Positions 37,551 to 50,335 of a DNA stretch of 64,000 nucleotides are shown here, piece after piece. The DNA lies in contig JANCRA010000008.1 in the NCBI GenBank assembly GCA_024362935.1, positions 34,938,557-35,002,556 on the forward strand. Reading direction: 5' to 3'. The notes under the pieces were generated by a model, which saw nothing but the letters and a program-made list of their open reading frames with translations, made no database searches and had not been told where the DNA came from. Every line of letters starts with the position of its first letter. Within the stretch, counting starts at the first letter, position 1. A program made the position numbers and the translations under genes. This stretch comes from Setophaga petechia (lineage: Eukaryota > Chordata > Aves > Passeriformes > Parulidae).

Positions 37551-39584
37551 GTAGGATCTCTCTTTTACACTGGAAATGTGACTACTATCTGTTTGTCTGA
37601 GCTTCAGACCATCCTCTGACAATCTATGTAGCAGAAGTTATTTTGATTTATTATCTCATAACTTTTACCAGCTCTCAAATTGTTGCTCTCAAGAGAATCA
37701 TTTCCAAAACACATTTCAGCAGTGGTTCGTATGCAGTGCTTCCTATTCATCAGGAAGCACCCTGCAAGAGAAAAATCTAATACATCTCCTGTCTGTACCC
37801 TCTGCAACAAGATCCAAAATACTTCAATATTGGGAATTGCTTATGTTCTGAAAAGTCAATTACTAAAGAAGGAAACTATTCTGCATTTGACATATGATAT
37901 TTGGGACTTCATCCAAAGCTTCCAGAAACTCCACCAGCTACCACTCTGTGCAGATGGGTAACTTGCACCCAGGTAAAGTTTAAATATTGAGATTTTTTGT
38001 TTTAATTTTCAGAAGGTACTGAAACTTCTGAAAAACTTCTTAAAAAATTCAGAATTTTTTTCAATCTTTTTCTCACCTTTAATTCTGGACCAGACAGTGA
38101 TAAGTATATGGGCCTAGAGTTGTGTGTTCCACAATTTTATTCTGTTTCAGTTTAATCAGTCAGTGATATCATCCTGTCAAATAAAGTGTCTAGCCAAGTC
38201 ACTACACAGGTTGGTAAAGGATGCTGTGGAGTAGATTACAGGTGAGCTGCAATATGCAGCTGTGTTTTGGTGCAAAATTTCTGTGGATTTTATTTAAACC
38301 CTTTGTGTTTTTGCATCTGGATGACAAGCAAGATGAAAGCAGCAGAATCCCAGGAGGAAAGAATAAAAACTCAGATTGGAGAAAAAATCAAGGAATAACA
38401 TCTGGTGGAAGGAGTCGTGGAAAAGGTATGGCAGAATCAAATTTCATTCCTGAAAGATTCAGAAACACTGTCTCAGAAAGACATCATGAGGACTGAGATA
38501 TTAAGTATCTGGACAAAGACCAAAGTGTCTGGTCAGAAGTTTGTAAATTAAACTATTATAAAACAAATACTGATGAAATAACACTTGCTTTGCAGAAAAA
38601 AATAAAGCATTAGGTTTATGGTCTGGAAACTGAGTTTTTATATTACTCCTCTTCTACAGCTATAAGTGTCTATGGCAAAGTCCAGTTGCAGCATAAGAGA
38701 TTTGTTTACCTTCAGCATCTGTTCTACACATTCTGCTGGGAATCCTGAAGGGAAAAATTAATTATTATTTTCTCCTTTTCCATTGGCTCTGTCTTCTATT
38801 AATAAATAATGCTGGTCATTTGTTAAATATTTGTTGCCTCATATTTCTTGTATCTCACATAATTAAAAATTGAATAACTGCACTACTAATCTCCTGTGAA
38901 ACCTTAGCATCAGTCTTCACCTTTGCATCCCTGTTACATTGCCTAATCTCTACAGCCCTCTTCTCATCTGAAGACTAAAACTTTTCTAAGCTTCATTTTG
39001 ACCACAGATTATTTTTTTCCCTTGGTTCATTAATTTTTTTTTTAATTCTTCTCTCTCTATTTTTGAGTGCTGTTTTCAATCTCTCAAGCATGTGCTTACT
39101 TAACAATATAATTACTTTTGTATCTGTGTTGCTCTTTCTCTTACCCCTGCTTCTGGATACTCTTGTATAGGTTTAAAGTTCTTCTTTTGATATTTTCTAT
39201 CTTTATTTTCCCTCCTACACCACTATTTGACATTAATGTCATATTTAAGCAGACTTTTGTCTCTCATACTTGCGTCCCAGGATTATTTCCTACTTCAGTA
39301 TAACTGAGGCAGATTTTTGTCTTAATCAATGTAATACCAAGAACTACCCATTTCTATAGTCTGCAATATATTTCTATTTTATGTTCCTGACATCCACAGG
39401 ATAATTTTGAATCACTCTTTATATGTAAGAGATCAAAGTTTACAGCTAACAGGTATATCTCATTACAACAGTCATGCTGCTATAGAAAACTATAGCTTTG
39501 TAGGAAATTTTATGGCATCACAATCTCAAGTTAATTTTTCCACACATGTCACAAACTCATCTGTTCTCAAATCCAAGCCACAAA
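37551..39584. other. AT-rich unannotated DNA
   Basis: No repeat was recognised. The + frame 38,221-38,496 is hydrophilic and contains a GT at 38,426 that could be a weak donor, but there is no good acceptor upstream. Confidence 0.45.
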
Positions 39585-39839
39585 CTAAGAAGGCAGCAAA
39601 GAGTTGAGGTGACCTTTTTTCTGCAACCACTTGAACCAGTCTGTTTCCTTCAGCTGCACTGCGTGGTACTCGAAGGCTGAAGTAACAGCCATGGTGGGAA
39701 CCTCCCCACCAGGAAAACTTCTTTCCTTTTGGTGCAGGATAACTCTCACAAGTCCCACAGTGTTACCCTCCACTTCCATTAAAAGTCCTGAGAGTGTTTG
39801 AGAATCAAGTACAGATTGATTAGTCCTAAAATTCCTCAC
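39585..39839 (-). other. Protein-like open segment, possible pseudogene or exon
   Basis: This minus-strand frame of about 84 codons lies in a patch less AT-rich than its flanks and reads like ordinary globular protein (for example VGLVRVILHQKERSF and EYHAVQLKETDWFKWLQKKG) up to a stop. It has no ATG at the 5' end (the first candidate codon is GTG, with a stop four codons upstream). If real, it would be a piece of a spliced or processed gene copy. No family was recognised. Confidence 0.2.
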
Positions 39840-41104
39840 ACATAATAGCTACCCAAAAGCACATCTGTCATTTTACACAACCTGTGTTGGCACCATCGTT
39901 CATGAATACACATCTAGCCATCCCTTCTCCATATGAGCTGAAATTCCAGGTTACATTATAATTATATTTTTATAAGGTGTCCTCTGTGTAGTCATTTTGA
40001 TTGGGAAGCTGTTGCTGTGATGAGAAATATGATAGACCATCAACAAATCTGCATGTACTACTTGATCTGATATTCATGTGAGGCAAAACTCACTGACCCC
40101 TTTGCAAATTCAAGGCAGAGAGAAAGCTTGTGAGACTTTGTAGGAAGATTTTTCTATATTAATTCCCTGAGGTGGCTTTGGGAAAAGGAGGGAGGAGGAG
40201 GTTTTGCTCTACAGAAAAAATATATTTATCACAAAAAGGGAGAATGAGGTATTCAGGGAATGTATATTTTTCCAAATATTTTTAAAGGGATGTGATTTTC
40301 TGGGTTTCATGATTATTTTATGAAGGGACAGCAGACTGATCCCATAGATTCTATTCTCCCTTGCACTTTGCTGTTCCAGCGGTTACCCGTGCTTATGTTT
40401 ACAATTTACACTTTTAAATTATAATGCCTTTTTTTAAAATTCCAATTAATTCCTCCACAGTTTCATGCCACTATTTACAATTTCTTGTTTAACATATTTG
40501 AGGTTTAAGCTACAGTGGTCTCCAGGCAAGGGCAGGGCTAAGCAGGCAGCATAACAATGAGTTTTAACTGCTCTTGAACAAAAATAAATCATCACAATTA
40601 GGGGGATGGTCTATGTTGCAAAGCATCATGCAGTTCAATAGCAGGGGTCTGCCACATACTATGCTCTTTTGCTGAAAAATTCCTAATTAGTTTGTTTTCT
40701 CCTACAGCATATTTGTTTGAGTTGTATCCATTCTTACCAAAGACAAAATTCTTTATTTCCACACAATTCTCAAGGGAGATTTTAGGTCATCCGACTATGT
40801 ATCTTCTGAGTTACCTTGGAAAGGGGGTTAGATTTAAGTTTTTTGGGCTTTTTAGAAAATCCTTGATGGGATTTCTGGCCACTGCTTGCTGAAATATTAT
40901 TTGTAAATCTCTGCTACAAGCCCAGCTGAAGCATTCAAGGTTATGCTAATTTCAGCCCACGGCTCTGTTGGTGTGATAAGCAAGGTTATAAAATTCAAGT
41001 ATTGGCTAAAGTCTAAAATGTGAATACTTATGTTGAGTTTTTCAATTGCCAAGCAATTGCCAAGCAGATACTCTACAGTTACAAGTCTTTTAAAGGTACC
41101 CACC
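39840..41104. other. AT-rich unannotated DNA
   Basis: Contains a purine-rich run near 40,184-40,201 and nothing else recognisable. Confidence 0.5.
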
Positions 41105-41285
41105 TGCTCTTACAGAGGAACTGGAACAGGTTTCCCAGAAAGGATGTGAATTTCCCATCCTTGCAAATGTTCAAGGCTAGATGGGATGCAACCTGCTCTT
41201 GTGGGAGTGGCTCATGTGCTAGGCAGGGGGATTTGAATTCAATGATGTCTAAGGTCCCTTCCAAGGCAATTTTTGATTCTATGAA
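41105..41285 (+). mobile_element. CR1 LINE 3' tail
   Basis: A forward-strand, severely 5'-truncated CR1. It shows the sense words GAACAGGTTTCCCAGAAAGG, GTTCAAGGCTAGATGGGATG, GATGTCTAAGGTCCCTTCCA, and ends TTTGATTCTATGA, the characteristic CR1 3' terminus. About 180 bp remains, all from the end of ORF2 and the 3' UTR. Confidence 0.92.
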
Positions 41286-44200
41286 AGACAGTCATGTTAT
41301 CAAGAAAATAACTCTCAGAAAGCATAACTTCTACATTAATATTCATTTTTTTAATTAACATACGTGAGAATGGAGTGATCTGAGTGACACTTCTATGAAT
41401 TGTCAAGTATAGAGCCACAAATCCTCATGATTATGATGTTGGTTTTAGTGAGTGAGTCATGCTGCTGCTGCTAGGATTAATGTAAATCCTAAACACCAAA
41501 AAATCAAGGAGAAGAAGAAAGCATATGCTCTTGGGGATCAAAAAGACAGATTTTTTAGTTTTTAAAAATATTTCTATATATATAAATATATACAGATATG
41601 TAAGCAATGAAGACATCTATGGGATGCTTTCTCCCCAACTGGCTTTGTCCCCTACTCAATTATGAACCTACCTGAAATGCCACTAGACAGAAGGGCCTCT
41701 ACTGTCTTCAGCAAATACTGAGTCGAGCCCAGGATTACTTTCATACACATCATTAGCTTAAACAGCTCACAAAATGGCAGCACTGATATCCCAAACCCCA
41801 GGCTCCTCTAGCTCACTTGCTCAATCAATATCTCCTCTTCGACTTTACCCATTGAACATTTAACAGATATTGCTTTGGAAACTGTGCTAAATGTGAAACA
41901 CTGACATCCTGAAGGCTTACAAAAACTCAGTCTAACAACTTGAGATTTTTATTATTTCTGTTTTTTTATTTTTCTGCCCCAAGGATGAGTGGTGCAAACC
42001 TTTTCAGGAGAGCGTAGTGACCCAACACTTGACAGAGAAATCTTAGTGTTTCATTTCAGTCTTCACGTTGCTATACAGACTTTACTAAACGAGAAGAGGT
42101 TAAGACAAAACCAACAGAATCTGACTACCATTTCACACCATTTTTAGTGCACTTGTAAATGATGATTACATGCAGTACAGAAGTATATACAGTCTCTGAC
42201 CTTTGTTTTAGGGCCATAAAACTCTTCTAGTTCTAATGACAAATGCCTGGAGACTGTTCTTTTTGGAACAAACACTGGCTACAAGGTGATTTGAGCCATC
42301 TCTTATTTCTGCCTCTTATAGATTTTCTTTACAATGGAATGCTGTGATTAGAAAACTCTCTCACCAGTAATATGCAAGCAAACAGGTTGACAAAAATAGA
42401 AGTGACTTTAGAATAGCCACTTGTATCTATGAGCTGATTAAATGCAGAAAAGGACCATCGTCATACAAACATTTGAAGCAAAAGACAGGGAGGAAGGGAG
42501 AGAAAGTGTTTCAATTCATCTATCTGTTTAAAACAACATTACACTGCCAGCTGTGCCAAAAGCATTTTTTCTCTGTTATACTGTCTGCATTAAAATCTAT
42601 TGGAACGATTCTCAGTAAAGCAAGTATCAAGTGAAGTCAATGGAGTGTCACCTTGCAGGAGTAGATACAGATCCATATTTCAAAGTTTGTCTTTGTAATC
42701 CTTGTAGCAACAACATCACTTTCCCTCTGAAATTTACCCATCCCTTTTTAAGCACAAAGGGATGCTTGCCAGCTGTCCCTGTGAAAACTGCTTTAGCCCA
42801 GATAACTCACCTAACTCTAAAAGTGCATGTTCTTTTTCTCACACTAAACTGTGACCAACAGTGCAATTTAACAAAAATAGTAATAAAAAAAGGAAAGTCA
42901 TCTACTCACATTTATTGCACTGTTGTAGCTGAGGTTATGTTGCATTTATATTTAGGTACTCAAAAGATGCATATTGTCTGTCTAACGAGTGCTTACAAAT
43001 TTAGAATTTATGTTTTGTAATGATTCACTGTATTTCATCATAAAATGTACAGTATTTCATTAGCAAAGGAAAATAGAATGCCTTTTCAGTTTTAATTTCT
43101 TCTAAGTACTGAAGTTTTTACAATGAATAAATCACAAAGAACTCCAAAATTTAGCTTTCTATGTAAATGATATACAAATTCCCATATTATAGCAGTATAA
43201 TATGCAATAAAAGATAACTCTTTGCTACAGATAGCGTAGCAAGATTTTATTCTTGTAAAGCTCTTTTGAAATAAGTTGAGGCCTATGTAAAATACTGATC
43301 CATAAAGATGGCTATTAATTTCAAGAAAACACTTTCTATTCCCAGAACTTCAGCTGTGATCCTGGCCAAAAGCCTATATTCTCTGTTTGATATTACCCAA
43401 TCCCCAGTTGGTCTCACTGTAAGGACCCTCCTGAGAGGTCTGGACAGGAAACCCCTGGTAACAAATTACAGATTTCTACCTCCAGAGATAAATTAGTAAC
43501 CTTGTTAGATGTAACAGCTGAAGTCTGTTATCCCTTCTGGAAACATGAGCTCCTCTGTGGTTCCTAGAGAGGGATGTGACAGCTGAGAGTTATATTACTT
43601 TCATGGATTTTCACTTTTATCTTGATCATTCAGAAATATTCCCCTTCTTAATCATCCAGGCTGCTACAATTTTTTCATTTTCTTTTTCCATTGCACACAT
43701 TTACTAGAGTTGTTTTTTCCCACAAAAATATATGAGGAAGGGAATTCCTGCATCAGTCTCTTTTAAGGTGACCCTATGCCCTAGCATCTTCACAAAATAT
43801 AGCATTAGCAAACTAAGCCAGGCTGTGACTTAGCAAAGTTCAGAGATAATTCAGGCAGTGAAATCACAGTGATAGAGTGTCAAATGTTTTCTTCTGCACT
43901 ATAAAGGAAAACATTCTCTTTGAACTCAGCAAGGACTTTGTAGGACAGGAGGATTATTTGAACCAATTTTCAGCACACTCTTCTCAAACTATTCTGTGTG
44001 TTGGAGGAAAGCTGCAGATCCCTTGGATGTAAATTGCAAATTGTTTCCCCCAGTCAGATAAAGGACACACACAAGGTTCTCCTTGTATTTATGTGTCTGG
44101 TGGTACTTGAGTCTGTGGCAAACACTTAGTCAATAAGAGCAAACATCAATAGCAATAAAAAAGGCTTGTCTTTCCTTTTCCTCAAAGTCAATGGAATCTG

Positions 44201-44486
44201 TCTCATGTGATTTACTTGCCCCCTTTTGCAGGTAAAATGGTCCCAGGGCTGGAACAATTCTGTTTGATAGGCACTTTTTACAGCTATTTAAATGGCTGCC
44301 AATATCATCATCCATCTTCTTCCATCAGAAGGGTTGTCTTGCTAATTTTTTCTTGTTTATCACTTCTGCACTGACCATATGCAGTAGGGATCGTGTTGAT
44401 ATTACTTTAATTTCTCTAATTCAGAAATTGTATGGCAATTTAGATGCCATTAAAACCTATCTGGCATTGCTACATCTATCTAAGAT
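41286..44486. other. AT-rich unannotated DNA
   Basis: It contains a short TATATATAAATATATA run near 41,576-41,591. The + frame 42,631-43,020 (129 codons from a GTG, ATG at 42,640) is long for this composition but has no recognised domain, and its length is near the upper tail expected by chance in a 64-kb window. Confidence 0.45.
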
Positions 44487-44532
44487 CTAGTAAGGATAAA
44501 CAATCAAGAACTAGTAAGGATAAACAATCAAG
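44487..44532. repeat. 24-bp tandem duplication, two copies
   Basis: The unit CTAGTAAGGATAAACAATCA (followed by AG and two more bases) occurs at 44,487-44,510 and again directly adjacent from 44,511. The 22 bases compared are identical, indicating a recent replication-slippage event. Confidence 0.95.
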
Positions 44533-46676
44533 CTCCACATTATCTGCAATGCCCTTTTATGCTTGCCACTTATTCATTACAAAACTGGTTTCTGAAACTT
44601 AGCTTTGTTTGCTTTAAGAAAGGATGATTATCTGGTAACACTGTGTGGTTAACCAAATACCAGATGCCATTTTCCAGCTTCAAATTTCAGTTTCACTCTT
44701 GAAGGAGAGAAACAGAAGAGAATGAAGGACAGTCAGAGCTAATAAATTTCTTTTTGATTTTTCAAAAAGTATGAATGGTGTTATTCCGTGTCACCTTCGC
44801 CTGGCCCTTGTCCCTAATGACCACTATACCTTCACACATTTCAACGTCTCAAAAAGAATTCACAAAAGGGAATTTTTTAAGTACAGTCTTGCAAAACTAA
44901 ATGGACTTTGGTAGTATTTGTATGCCATATCCTAAGCATCAGCAAGCATTTCATCAGGCTTCTGACTAGCTCCCTGTGCTAAATTAAAAGCACTGTGTGA
45001 TATATTTTGAAAAGAAAGCATTAAAAGAACCTAAAAATACAGCAAAAATAGTGAAGGAAAGCAAGGGGGCCAATGAAAACAATAAAGCATTTCAAGAGAA
45101 GGTGATATTGGAAGGACAGAAAGGGAAAAAGGAAATAAGTAGAACAATAGCTGTGTAAAAGAAAAGACTCAATTCACGTATGAGTATAATGACTCATAAA
45201 CTAACAATGTAAGTGATGTCTGTTATATGAATTGCATGGCTTTTGGGGGTGTGTCTGGAAACACAGACAGTAATTTTGTGGGTGCACATAGCAATTACAC
45301 CACAGAAAAATTTTGCTCCAAAGTATTTTTACCAATTCTGTTATATTACATCGAGTTTGTCTTTTCAAGCAAGGATGTGGCAGTAAAGCTCTCTGCATCT
45401 GTGTTAATCTGGCTTTCCTGTTTCATAACAAACAGATCACACTTGTCACATACTGTCTGACCTCCCTGAAATTTTTCACTTTCATCCTCCTTGTCTATAG
45501 AACTGTTCAAGACTATTCATAAGGCTGTGTCCCCCTTCTGGAATAAGTGTCAGTATGTTTTTTTTAAATGTCCCTCAAATTTCATCATACACAGGAATGT
45601 GATCAAGTCAGGAATTTTCCTTGATCTGAGACACTGCTATGTCTAATTTCCTGCAATGAATCTCAAATGGTTGTATCTACTTTGTCCATAGAACTGGAAA
45701 TAATTTTTTATATATTTTGAAGGTCAGTAGATCAAAGCCAAATGTATGGCTCCTGATTTCTTAGCCTGTTCCAGCTACAAAATAAAATGACTTCACTTGA
45801 GCTACTGTGACAGTGATTGTTCAGCATCCTGCCCAGGATACAAGATGGAATTTTTCACTCAGTTTGCAATGGGAAAAATAAAAACATAAAAATTGCTAGT
45901 ATAAGATATAGAGAGGATATGAAGTTGTGAATAGATTGCAGTAAAGCTTAAAATCAAACAAAATTTAATCTGATAGTAAACAAAAAAAGACTTCTGTGGG
46001 TTTATTGCCAGATGTGTAAACTCCCTTTAACTGTAAAATTAATTAATGTTCCTTTCCAACATGAATAGATGCTGTGGAAGTTTGACAGTGTCCCAAAAAG
46101 GGCTCTGAATAGTCTCAGGGAGCACAAGTAATCCTTGAACTTCAGAGAATGACATATTAGAGCAAGAGGCTCAACCTTAGTAACAGGCTTACAACATTAC
46201 ACTGGTTAAAGATTATAACTCACAAAGAAAAGGATTAGAGATTCTTGTTTAAAACAAAAGCTGACATTGTGCTTTATAGTTATATATCCCCAAGGAGAAA
46301 GGAACAACTGTACCAGCCAACTGCACAGGCCAAATGAGCTGAGGTGTTGATGTGGACTGCACCTGCACTCACATATTGTGAAAAAAAAAATGTCTCTAGA
46401 GCCCCTATGTATATATAGGGGAAAAAAATAAAAGCTTCTTCACAAAGGTCCTGGCTAATTAATGTGTTAAGTCTATGCCTATTCACTTAAATCTGTAAAA
46501 ATACACCAAAATCAGTGGCAATAATGGACCTGAATTTCAAAAATAATTTTTTTTTATTGTTGTTTTGTTGTTCATTAGTCTTATCCTTGATATTACTCAA
46601 TAAAGCAGAGCAATGAGTAACAAGAGTAAATGTGTGCAAGTTTTTCAAAAGTAGTGCAGAATGTGAAACCTACAGC

Positions 46677-46678
<2 letters not shown>
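44533..46678. other. AT-rich unannotated DNA
   Basis: No repeat, RNA gene or exon was recognised. Confidence 0.5.

Positions 46679-46722
<44 letters not shown>
46679..46722. repeat. (AT)n microsatellite, about 22 units
   Basis: Uninterrupted AT dinucleotides, the longest simple repeat in the window. The Tyr-Ile runs in the two overlapping open frames come from it. Likely length-polymorphic. Confidence 0.97.
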
Positions 46723-46724
<2 letters not shown>

Positions 46725-47269
46725 TCTTCTCTGAAAAACAAAACTATTAGAAGCAATACAAAGTTTAGTATGACTGACAATCCTGAAGAGCAAATCAGTT
46801 TGGAGAAATTGTATGTTTTTGTACAGTCCTCTCAGACATGGCTTTTATGTCCTGCAGAAATGTATGTCTGGGTAACGCAATTCCAGCAACATAACAATGA
46901 AGCTCAAAAACAGTGCATTACCTTTAAATTACATTAGACATTACATATCTGCATAGACACAATAATGCAGCAACATACTGTACAATTACAATTATGTTGG
47001 TAATTCCAGTTTTCATGTAGTGGTGTGTGTAGCAGGATGCTCTGCCTGGAATGTGGAAAAAAAAGATCAAACAGTGCCTTGTCTGCAAAGATACCAGTGG
47101 TGAACTAAGAAAGGGTGTCATTTTGCTTTTGGTGCTGAATTATGTTAAAACCAGTCTGAGTCATCAATCCCAAAGTTAAACACCCTGACATCAAGGTGAA
47201 GATGTGGCAGACATGGTAAATTACCCTTATCAAAAATGCTGAGCTGGTACAGCTGGCCTGAGACATACG
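46723..47269. other. Unannotated DNA
   Basis: No recognisable feature between the microsatellite and the possible LTR. Confidence 0.5.
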
Positions 47270-47640
47270 ACTGACAGTCAGTCACATTAAACTCTGAAAG
47301 TCCAGTCCCACTTTCAAACAGCAGGTTCCTCCTGGACTGTGTGCAGAGATTCTTCCTCGGGGTGGGATCCCCTCAAGGTTGAGCAAGAGAGATTTGCCCT
47401 GTGTCATTGGTATGGGTGAGCAACAGCAATCTCTACTTTATAACTGTTTCTTCTTTGCTAGAGTAATATAGCTGCTTTAATATAGTACATTATTCTGAAC
47501 TATGCTATAATGGTAGTTTTAGCTTCTGTACTGTGTAGTAAATAATTCTGATTAAGATCCTTTTATTTAGTCATTTATCATAGTAATTCATTAATTTTTA
47601 TATAAATATATCTGGTTTTCCATCCTTAATCCCACAAGAC
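47270..47640 (+). mobile_element. Possible old ERV LTR
   Basis: The sequence resembles the remembered 3' half of an avian LTR: GGGGTGGGATCCCCTCAAGG, then GAGATTTGCCCTGTGTCATT, then TAACTGTTTCTTCTTTGCTA, a GTAGTAAATAATTCTGATTA block and TAATCCCACAAGACAAAG at the end. There is no clear TG start, no target-site duplication and no internal gene, so the call is weak and the ends are nominal. A diverged non-LTR repeat or unique sequence remains possible. Confidence 0.35.
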
Positions 47641-48399
47641 AAAGTCAGACAAAGGTTCAAACACATCTCTACAATTCCTTAGATTTAAACCTCTGAAAAA
47701 GTCTGGGTCTAGGTTTGAATCCAGCTGCAGCCAGGCTCCTCTCTGAGAAGGCATTTAGAGAGCATGGGTGTCCTTCCTGCACCTTTTGACTCAGTGGGAG
47801 GGCTTCTCTAAACTTTCTCTGAAGCTCCCTCTTCACCCACAACAATGTGTTACTATTTGCTGATTTATCTGTGACAGATTTAATGTGTTGGCAGATACAA
47901 CTTTCATCCTCATGACTGCTTTGCATGTCAAATCTCAAAAGAAGTTAGTAAAGTCCTTAGTTTATTGTTGCATGTGAGCTGTTGTTTTGCACTTTACTCA
48001 CTGTACACCAAAAATTCACAGTTTGGCAGATATTTGTAAAATATATATACAAAGGATTCAATTGCATCCTGTATTCTGACACAGTTCAGTGTGGGGTTTT
48101 TTCTACCTTTTCTCTGAACTAGTTCATAGTCTAATATGAATTGAAATGTCAATACCTTGTATGACATTTACCTTTGCCTAGCCGGGGACCAAGAATAAAA
48201 TAATGAATGGATTTTCTTCCTGTTCAGCTGGATTCTACAGAATGAAGCTCATATTTTTAACCAATATTTTATTTTTAAATACCGATTTGATGGGGTTTTT
48301 TTAAAGTGCTTTTTCTAGTTTTTGCCATGATCTCCTGGATCAAGAAGCAGTAACTGCAGAGACATTGGCAGAGCAGCATTCCTGGAAGCACCTGCACTA
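47641..48399. other. Unannotated DNA
   Basis: No supportable feature. The minus frame 47,669-47,938 has no recognisable domain. Confidence 0.5.
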
Positions 48400-48760
48400 A
48401 ATCACCTCTGCTATGATGAAATGCTGAAAGAGCTGGAGCTGTTCAGACTGAAGAACAGAAGGCTCAGGAGGATCTGATCAATGTGTACAAATACCTTCAA
48501 GGATGGCATAGAGGGGACAGAGACAAGCTCTTCTCAGTGCTGCCCAGGGGTCCCTTTGAGAATCTTTTTTCACTGTGAGGGTGACAGAGAAGTGATGCAC
48601 ATTGCCCAGAGGGGCACTGGAGATTCCCATCCTGGAGATATCCAAAAGCCATCTGGACACAGTCTTGCACACAGCTCTAGGAAACAGCACTTGAGCAGGG
48701 GGGTTGGACCAGAACACTCTTCCCACCCTAGACACTTCTGTAAGTCTGTGTTTCTGTGAA
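48400..48760 (+). mobile_element. CR1 LINE 3' fragment
   Basis: Forward-strand CR1 covering the ORF2 end and 3' UTR. Sense words are GCTATGATGAAATGCTGAAAG, GAAGGCTCAGGAGGATCTGA, TGTACAAATACCTTCAAGG and AGCAGGGGGGTTGGACCAGA, with a terminal TTCTGTAAGTCTGTGTTTCT that is a decayed form of the CR1 terminal octamers. The frame equivalent to the conserved 'INVYKYLKGG' stretch can still be read but is broken downstream. Confidence 0.9.
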
Positions 48761-50100
48761 ATCTGTTAAGATGGTCTGTGTTCCATAAGGCATCCAATCC
48801 AGCACAACAAACCCAAGCTCTCTTACAGAACCTTTACCTATAGACCCCAAAATTGTATGCATGAGGAGAAAGACAAGAAGGAAATTAATAAATGAGGAAA
48901 ACATTAACTGGATTTTGAGTCACAGTGGAGAAATGCCATATGAAGACAAACAGTAACTCCAAAAAATTAAAATAATATAATTTACAAATAGTTTAAAAGC
49001 ATTTTTCACCATTCAGGATTTCTTTTTTTTCTGGCAATTAGTAGTAACTAGACATCTGAGGATATTAGGAATGACACTTTATGGCTTTCAAGGGCAAAAT
49101 AAAGTTGTACTTACTAAAGAATAAATATATGAAGATTGCCTACTGTTCCGTGATTTCGCTTCTAGAAATGTTCTGCATTTAAAATTTCGTGCATCTGAAA
49201 GATTTTTTTTTTTTGCTTTGTTTTGTTTAACTACCAGGATGTCAATTCATTATTATAGCATCCTACTAATGATGGAAGATACATCCTTTATTTATCCACA
49301 TCCCTTTATTAACCATACCTGTGAAGTGTTACATTTCAAAAACTGCAATGACCAGTGAGATAAAGCATTTTTTTTTAATTATTTATTTAATTTGGAGCTA
49401 TATAAGTCCCCAGAAAGGCAACCTGCCTAACTGAAAGCTTGCAGCTGCAAGATGACACTGGGCACACAGTTCAGTTACTCTGAACTGCATCTCTCCCTCC
49501 TCAGTACACATTTGGAGGACTTATTCTACAAAACATGCAAGGAGGGTTTCAGAGGGTGTCCCCTGGGCTAAAGTTGATAAATTGTGAATTAGTTTACCCG
49601 GTAATATTTCATTTCTGATCTGTGCTGTCTGTGAATCTCTCCTAGCAAAAGTGGAGCTTTCACACTCCCTAGGCAACCTGCTGCTGAGCCCTCTGAACTC
49701 GCATTTTTCTTGGCAACAGGCAAGAAAATTTATGTGAGTAAAAAAGAACATATTCCCACCTTTACCAGGTAAGAATAGAAAAACACTTTAGCAGGTCCAC
49801 AGGAACTTCCAAGAGATTTCATTTTTAAAACCAATTAGGAAGTTTGGATTTTGGTGGAATTGGAGAAAGCAGTGAAACATGCAAGCAGAAAATCACAGCT
49901 TTTAGATTCTCATCAGCTGCAAGTTCATGGTGTGTATTAGACTATCTTATGAATAAAAATGGTTTGCCCTTAAGACATATTTGCAATTGAGCATGCTGCT
50001 TAATAGTTTTTAATTTTGTTAATATCTGTAGCTGCTGAATAGAGCGTATTTTCCTTATTGCTCTGTGGATGGGCTTTTTCGCTCTTTCTCCTATTCGAAT
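48761..50100. other. AT-rich unannotated DNA left of the CpG island
   Basis: No feature was recognised. Composition changes from AT-rich to CpG-rich at about 50,115. Confidence 0.5.
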
Positions 50101-50114
50101 CCAATATATCTTGC

Positions 50115-50335
50115 CACGTGTAATGCAGACAGAGCTGACAGCGCCCGGTCTGAAATCGTTCGGGGTCGCTCCCGAGCGAGCTGCGCGCCCCCGGCGCTTC
50201 GGGAGCGCGGCGGGCCGGAGTTACCGGCAGCGCGCAGCGCCCTCCTGTGGCCGTCCTCAGGAACTGCAGGGGATCGCGCGCTGCGAGCGGGAAGGGAAAA
50301 GTGATGCTGACCGCGATGATCCTCAGGAGTCGGCA
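50115..50335. promoter_or_regulatory. Isolated CpG island, candidate promoter
   Basis: By direct count there are about 30 CpG dinucleotides between 50,117 and 50,332, in a window that otherwise has almost none outside one LTR. The core (about 50,160-50,285) includes GCGCGC, CCGGCGC and TCGCGCGC runs, and an E-box CACGTG lies at 50,117-50,122. It does not resemble the CR1 or LTR families here and has no direct repeats at its edges. In vertebrates such islands usually mark transcription start sites kept unmethylated in the germline. No TATA box was assigned and the direction is not fixed by the island itself; the exon-like segments downstream favour the + strand. The open frames across it on both strands follow from GC-rich composition. 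Confidence 0.6.

Noticed and set aside
38221..38496. Hydrophilic + frame with a GT at 38,426 as a coding exon
   Set aside because: There is no convincing acceptor upstream and the donor context is weak.
42631..43020. 129-codon + frame
   Set aside because: No recognised domain and no splice or promoter context. About one frame of this length is expected by chance in a window this size.
46593..46937. Frames with Tyr-Ile repeats
   Set aside because: They are translations of the (AT)n microsatellite.
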